Both the position numbers and the translations under genes were made by a program. From JBJXHB01 sp046160725 (GTDB lineage: Bacteria > Pseudomonadota > Gammaproteobacteria > Burkholderiales > Burkholderiaceae_C): 11,195 nucleotides of DNA. Positions 7,621 to 11,195 of the stretch are shown here, piece after piece (positions within the stretch are counted from its first letter, which is position 1; each line of letters opens with the position of its first letter). The notes beneath the pieces are model-generated. The model saw only the letters and a list, made by a program, of their open reading frames with translations. It searched no databases and was not told the DNA's origin. The stretch is from positions 1 to 11,195 of the forward strand of contig JBJXHB010000461.1 of the NCBI GenBank assembly GCA_046160725.1, read 5' to 3'.

Positions 7621-8387
7621 CCAAGCTATTGCCGCTGGCCACGCTGCTGGCGCTGCTGCTGCTGTGGGAGGCGGTGGTGCGCCTGGGCGACATCCCGCAC
7701 TACACGCTGCCGGCGCCATCTCGCGTGGCGGCCACCCTGGTCGAGCACTTTCCGTCGCTGGCGGTGAGCTGGTGGTTCACGCTCAAGATCACCTTCGGCG
7801 CGCTACTGTTGGCCTGCGCCGGCGGCGTGTTGATCGCCAGCGTGTTCGCGCTGTCGCGGCGGGTCGAGGCGGCGCTGTTCCCGATCGCGGTGGTGCTGCA
7901 GGTGACGCCGGTGGTGGCCATCGCCCCGCTGATCCTGATCTATGTCTCCAGCACCACGGCGGCGCTGCTGCTGTGCGCCTGGATCGTGGCCTTCTTCCCG
8001 ATCCTGTCCAACACCGTGATCGGCCTCCGCGCCACCGACCCGCTGCTGCACGACCTGTTCCGCCTGTACCGGGCCACGCCCTGGCAGCGCCTGGCCTTGC
8101 TGCGGGTGCCCAGCGCCCTGCCCTACTTCGTGGCCGGGCTCAAGATCAGCGGCGGGCTGAGCCTGATCGGTGCGGTGACGGCCGAGATGGTGGCCGGCGC
8201 CGCCGGCCGCGAGACCGGCCTGGCCTCGCGCATCCTGGAGGCCAGCTTCCGCACCGAGACACCCAAGATGTTCGCCGCGCTCACCCTGCTGGTGCTGACC
8301 GGCGTGCTGATCTGGTGGGGCTTCGACGCACTGGCACGCCGCCTGCTGCAACGGTGGCATGCTTCGGAGCAGGACCGACCGAACTGA
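7617..8387 (+). CDS. ABC importer permease, NitT/TauT/NMT1 type
   Basis: This 256-residue inner-membrane protein is the channel subunit of the importer. Start chosen at ATG 7617 (MTKLLPLATLLALLLLWE), which begins directly with a membrane segment; the frame extends upstream to 7497, but that part translates the ATPase end and the repeat. About six hydrophobic segments are visible (near residues 5-21, 55-80, 87-110, 114-137, 180-195 and 218-236). Between the fourth and fifth is the cytoplasmic coupling loop (GLRATDPLLHDLFRLYRA, then TPWQRLALLRVPSALP), the EAA-type motif that docks on the ATPase. The pattern and length fit the BPD_transp_1 family of SsuC/TauC. The stop at 8385-8387 overlaps the binding protein's ribosome site, indicating tight coupling. 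Substrate unknown. Confidence 0.92.
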   Translation: MTKLLPLATLLALLLLWEAVVRLGDIPHYTLPAPSRVAATLVEHFPSLAVSWWFTLKITFGALLLACAGGVLIASVFALSRRVEAALFPIAVVLQVTPVVAIAPLILIYVSSTTAALLLCAWIVAFFPILSNTVIGLRATDPLLHDLFRLYRATPWQRLALLRVPSALPYFVAGLKISGGLSLIGAVTAEMVAGAAGRETGLASRILEASFRTETPKMFAALTLLVLTGVLIWWGFDALARRLLQRWHASEQDRPN

Positions 8388-8391
8388 GGAG
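8386..8391 (+). promoter_or_regulatory. Shine-Dalgarno of the binding-protein gene
   Basis: GAGGAG lies six bases before ATG 8398 and overlaps the permease TGA at 8385-8387. It decides the start at 8398 over the upstream in-frame ATG at 8359, which lies inside the permease gene. Confidence 0.7.
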
Positions 8392-8397
8392 CCCGTG

Positions 8398-9405
8398 ATG
8401 ATGATCCGTCTTGCCGCCATCGCCCTGGCCCTGTGTGCCAGCACCGTATCTGCCCAGGACAAGGTGACCTTTGCCACCAACTGGAAGGCCCAGGCCGCGC
8501 ATGGCGGCTTCTACCAGTCGGTGGCCGATGGCACCTACAGGAAGTTCGGGCTGGAGGTCACCATCCAGCAGGGCGGCCCGCAGGTCAACAACCGCCCGCT
8601 GCTGCCGGCCGGGCGCATCGACTTCCTGATGACAGGCAACCTGCTGCACAACTTCGACAACGCCAAGAACGGCGTGCCCACCGTCGCCGTCGCGGCCATG
8701 TTCCAGAAGGAGCCGCAGGTGCTGATGGCCCACCCGGGCCAGGGCTACGACAAGTGGGAGTCGCTGAAGACCGCGCCGGTGGCCTTCATCAGCAAGGACA
8801 GCCAGTTCTCCTGGTGGCAGTGGCTCAAGGCCACGCACGGCTTCCGCGACGAGCAGCTCAAGCCCTACAACTTCAACCTCGGGCCGTTCCTGGCCAACAA
8901 GAAGTCCATCCAGCAGGGCTATTCGGTGGCCGAGCCGATCTATGTGCAGAACCAGGGCAAGTTCAAGCCCGTGGTGCACCTGATCGCCGACCATGGCTTC
9001 TCGACCTACTCGACGCTGATCGAGGCCCGCGTCGACACCGTGAAGAACAAGCCTGACATGGTCCAGCGCTTCGTCGATGCGTCCATCCTGGGCTGGGTGA
9101 ACTACCTGTACGGCAACCGCAAGGCCGCGCACGCCATGATGATGAAGGACAACCCCGAGATGACCGAGGCCGAGATGGAGGCATCGGTGGCCCTGATGAA
9201 GGAGCAGGGCATCGTCGACTCCGGCGAGGCCCTGGCCGGCGGCATCGGCGCCATGAGCGAGGCCCGGATGCGCGACTTCTACGGCCAGAGGGTCAAGGCC
9301 GGCCGGTACAAGGCCGGCGAGGTCGACCTGACCAAGGTCGTGGCCACGCAGTTCGTCAACAAGAAGGTCGGCATGGACGTCAAGGCGACGCTGCAGCGGC
9401 GATAG
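8398..9405 (+). CDS. Periplasmic substrate-binding protein, NMT1/THI5-like, of the ABC importer
   Basis: The 335-residue product has a signal peptide (MMIRLAAIALALCASTVSA, cleavage before QDKV) and no lipobox, so it is a free periplasmic binding protein delivering its ligand to the permease just upstream. The mature start TFATNWKAQAAHGGFYQ (about 24-40), then DGTYRKFGLEV, QQGGPQVNN and RIDFLM, is the NMT1/THI5-like pattern shared by binding proteins for pyrimidine or thiamine precursors, riboflavin and various aromatic or sulfonated compounds. Aromatic residues cluster at 138-142 (FSWWQW), which could form a ring-stacking site. The presumed substrate cannot be named. The gene follows the permease with an 10-base gap and precedes aauB by 40 bases, so it looks co-transcribed with both. 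This suggests import of an aromatic amine-related compound, but that is inference from position. Confidence 0.85.
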   Translation: MMIRLAAIALALCASTVSAQDKVTFATNWKAQAAHGGFYQSVADGTYRKFGLEVTIQQGGPQVNNRPLLPAGRIDFLMTGNLLHNFDNAKNGVPTVAVAAMFQKEPQVLMAHPGQGYDKWESLKTAPVAFISKDSQFSWWQWLKATHGFRDEQLKPYNFNLGPFLANKKSIQQGYSVAEPIYVQNQGKFKPVVHLIADHGFSTYSTLIEARVDTVKNKPDMVQRFVDASILGWVNYLYGNRKAAHAMMMKDNPEMTEAEMEASVALMKEQGIVDSGEALAGGIGAMSEARMRDFYGQRVKAGRYKAGEVDLTKVVATQFVNKKVGMDVKATLQRR

Positions 9406-9433
9406 CATGGCGCCGATCAGCGTGAAGCACCAC

Positions 9434-9438
9434 AGGAG
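9434..9438 (+). promoter_or_regulatory. Shine-Dalgarno of aauB
   Basis: AGGAG lies seven bases before ATG 9446 and supports that start over the in-frame ATG at 9407. The shorter protein then begins directly with a signal peptide. Confidence 0.65.
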
Positions 9439-9445
9439 CCCACCG

Positions 9446-10639
9446 ATGACGCGAGTCCCCGCCCTGTTGATCGCAGCGGCCCTGGCCGGCAGCATGGCTG
9501 CGCATGCCGCCGCGCCCGCCGCCAAGGCCGCTCCCAAGGTCGTGCCGCCGGAGCTGCCTGCCGAGACGCTGCAATCCGGCGGCAGCCTGGCCGGTGGCAC
9601 GCGCGAGCGGGTCTACGTGGCCGACGTCAACATCGCCAGCATCGTCGACGGCCGGCTGCGGATCTTCGACGCCCGCACCGGGCGCATGCTGGGCATGGTC
9701 AACACCGGCTATGCCGGCAACGTGGCCTTCGGCGCACGCGGTGACGAGATCTATGTCGCCACCACCTACCTCAGCCGCGGCGGCCGTGGCGAGCGCACCG
9801 ACCTGGTCGAGGTCTGGGACAGCGAGACGCTGGCCTTCAAGCACGAGATCATCATCCCGCCCAAGCGGGCGCAGACGCTCAACTACCGCGGCATGGTGGC
9901 CGTCAGCGGCAACGGGCGCTTCCTGATGGTGCAGAACGCCACCCCCGCCACCTCGATCACGGTGGTGGACCTGCAGCAGCGCAAGGTGGCCGGTGAGATC
10001 CCCACCCCGGGCTGCTGGAGCGCACTGCCCGCCGCCGCGCACCCGGCGCGCTTCAGCATGCTGTGCGGCGACGGCAAGCTGGCCACCCTGACGCTGGATG
10101 ACGACGGCAAGGTGGCGGACCGGCAACTGACGGACAAGCTGTTCGACGCCGATACCGACGCCTGGTTCGCCACCGCCGAGCGCATTGGCGACCGCTTCTT
10201 CTTCCTCTCCTTCAACGGCCTGCTGACCGAGCTGGATCTCTCCGGCGCCGTGGCCCGGGTCGTCGGCGCGAAGCGCCTGGTCACCGACGCCCAGGCCAAG
10301 GCCGGCTGGCGGCCCGGCGGCTACCAGGCGATGGCGGTGCACCCCGACGGCCGCCGCGCCGTGGTCGCGATGCATGATGGCGGCCGCGAGGGGTCGCACA
10401 AGAACCCGTCCAAGGCGCTGTGGACGGTGGACCTGGACACCGGCAGGCGCCTGGCCAGCACGCCGGCGACGGGCGTGGTGTCGGTGACCTTCTCGCGCAG
10501 CGGCCAGCGGCTGCAGGCGCTGGATGCGGTGACCTCGACCCTGGTCGTGTGGGACTGGCGCGACGGCCAACCGCTGAAGAAGGTGACTGCGGTCAAGCCA
10601 TCGGGCGTCTCGCCGGTCCAGCTGGAGTCGCATGACTGA
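9446..10639 (+). CDS. aauB: Aromatic amine dehydrogenase, large (non-TTQ) subunit
   Basis: The product (397 residues from ATG 9446) has a signal peptide ending near MAAHAA and is periplasmic. Tryptophan-tryptophylquinone amine dehydrogenases oxidise primary amines to aldehyde and ammonia and pass electrons to a cupredoxin; this subunit is the seven-bladed propeller that holds the small catalytic subunit. Signature stretches are RGERTDLVEVWD, PPKRAQTLNY, VQNATPATS, PGCWSALP and MLCGDG (C190 and C207, the expected disulfide), WRPGGYQAMAVH and GSHKNPSKALW. These match Alcaligenes faecalis AauB, as I recall it, better than methylamine dehydrogenase MauB, especially VEVWD, PPKR and LQNASPATS-like parts. 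The downstream gene is MauE-like, confirming the cluster type. Preferred substrates would be phenylethylamine, tyramine or similar. No mauF precedes it, which also fits an aau rather than a mau layout. Methylamine specificity is not excluded. Confidence 0.85.
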   Translation: MTRVPALLIAAALAGSMAAHAAAPAAKAAPKVVPPELPAETLQSGGSLAGGTRERVYVADVNIASIVDGRLRIFDARTGRMLGMVNTGYAGNVAFGARGDEIYVATTYLSRGGRGERTDLVEVWDSETLAFKHEIIIPPKRAQTLNYRGMVAVSGNGRFLMVQNATPATSITVVDLQQRKVAGEIPTPGCWSALPAAAHPARFSMLCGDGKLATLTLDDDGKVADRQLTDKLFDADTDAWFATAERIGDRFFFLSFNGLLTELDLSGAVARVVGAKRLVTDAQAKAGWRPGGYQAMAVHPDGRRAVVAMHDGGREGSHKNPSKALWTVDLDTGRRLASTPATGVVSVTFSRSGQRLQALDAVTSTLVVWDWRDGQPLKKVTAVKPSGVSPVQLESHD

Positions 10640-11195
10640 TGTCGCACTTGGATTCCATGGCATGACCGCGCTCGACCCGCTGCTCGTGTGGATGGCCGCC
10701 GCCGCGCTGGCGGTGCTGTTGGCGCATGCGGCGATCAGCAAGCTGGCCGACCGCGACCTGCTGGCGCAGCACCTGGCGGCCTACCGTCTGCCGGCCGCCC
10801 TGCTCGCGCCGGCGGCCTGGCTGCTGCCGCTGGCCGAGGCCACCACTGCCCTGGCCCTGCTCAGCCCCGGGCGCGCCGCCGGCGCGGTGGCGGCGGCGTG
10901 CCTGCTGCTGGCCTATGGCGCCGCGATGGCCTGGCACCGAGCCCATGGGCGCCGCCTGGACTGCGGTTGCGGCGGCGAGCCCCTGCCGCTGTCCTGGGCC
11001 CTGGTGCTGCGCAACGCCCTGCTGGCGGCGCTGGCCGTGCCGGCCGCCGCACCGCTGGGGCCGCGCGCACTCGGCGTGGCGGACGTCGCGGTCATCGCGG
11101 CCGGCCTGGTGCTGGGCGCGCTGCTGATGGCCGCCGTGCACCAGGTGCTGCGTCACCAGGCCCGCCTGGCCGGGCCCGGCCTGTTTGGACACCGA
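10632..11195 (+). CDS. aauE: MauE/AauE amine dehydrogenase maturation membrane protein, 3' partial
   Basis: The frame is open to the window edge (188 codons), with no stop. Two starts are in frame: ATG 10632, overlapping the aauB end (ATGACTGA) with GGAG four bases upstream, and ATG 10662 with weaker support; I prefer 10632 because of coupling, though the membrane segments begin only after 10662. Numbering from 10632: hydrophobic segments near 17-36, 54-78, 82-101, 119-140 and 148-172, and the conserved loop D-C111-G-C113-G-G-E followed by LSWALVLRN, the MauE hallmark. MauE works with the thioredoxin-like MauD in forming disulfides or stabilising the six-disulfide small subunit in the periplasm; the two Cys are suited to thiol transfer from or to a partner. 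The next genes should be aauD and aauA, just outside. Confidence 0.85.
   Translation, partial: MTDVALGFHGMTALDPLLVWMAAAALAVLLAHAAISKLADRDLLAQHLAAYRLPAALLAPAAWLLPLAEATTALALLSPGRAAGAVAAACLLLAYGAAMAWHRAHGRRLDCGCGGEPLPLSWALVLRNALLAALAVPAAAPLGPRALGVADVAVIAAGLVLGALLMAAVHQVLRHQARLAGPGLFGHR

Noticed and set aside
8281..9600. 439-codon - strand frame opposite the binding protein
   Set aside because: No motif, and it lies opposite a clear NMT1-like protein with a good ribosome site.
9380..10741. 453-codon - strand frame opposite aauB
   Set aside because: Antisense shadow; aauB is well supported on the + strand.

Overview
The window is about 70% GC with strong third-position G/C bias. Its gene content (aromatic amine dehydrogenase, sulfatases, haloalkane dehalogenase, NitT/TauT-type importer) suggests a free-living, metabolically versatile betaproteobacterium of the Burkholderiales. 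That placement is inferred from composition and family recognition, not from a marker gene. Coding density is high, no gap exceeds 300 bases, and I see no tRNA, rRNA, CRISPR array or transposase.

Left block (1-3898, + strand): three closely spaced catabolic hydrolase genes. They are a formylglycine-type arylsulfatase (5' end outside the window, C-terminal membrane anchor, and an Asn where the family has a catalytic His), a membrane-anchored or exported metallo-beta-lactamase-fold hydrolase of the RNase Z/AtsA type, and a DhlA-like haloalkane dehalogenase. A convergent gene on the - strand (3977-4888) encodes a secreted protein resembling the PliI lysozyme-inhibitor family.

Middle block (5087-8387): a lipoprotein gene made of about twelve NHL/SMP-30-like repeats, best read as two six-bladed beta-propellers, is cut by one in-frame TAG at 6233-6235; the frame stays open and propeller-like to 6727. 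A 7-bp-anchored hairpin follows. Then come an ABC ATPase and a permease of the NitT/TauT/NMT1 type. Between these two lies a roughly 74-bp GC-rich structured insertion flanked by an exact 13-bp direct repeat. It appears to have split an ancestral ATGA stop/start overlap and created a 25-codon bridging ORF.

Right block (8398-11195): the NMT1/THI5-like periplasmic binding protein of the importer, then the heavy chain of a tryptophan-tryptophylquinone amine dehydrogenase. This is closest by recalled sequence to the aromatic amine dehydrogenase AauB. The MauE/AauE maturation membrane protein follows and runs off the right edge. The spacing from 6797 onward suggests one operon, so the importer may supply a substrate or precursor linked to amine oxidation. 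The small TTQ subunit and the MauD-type maturation protein should lie just beyond the right edge.

The main items for a second look are the amber-interrupted double propeller, the 74-bp element inside the ABC operon, the His-to-Asn change in the sulfatase, and the importer joined to an aau cluster.
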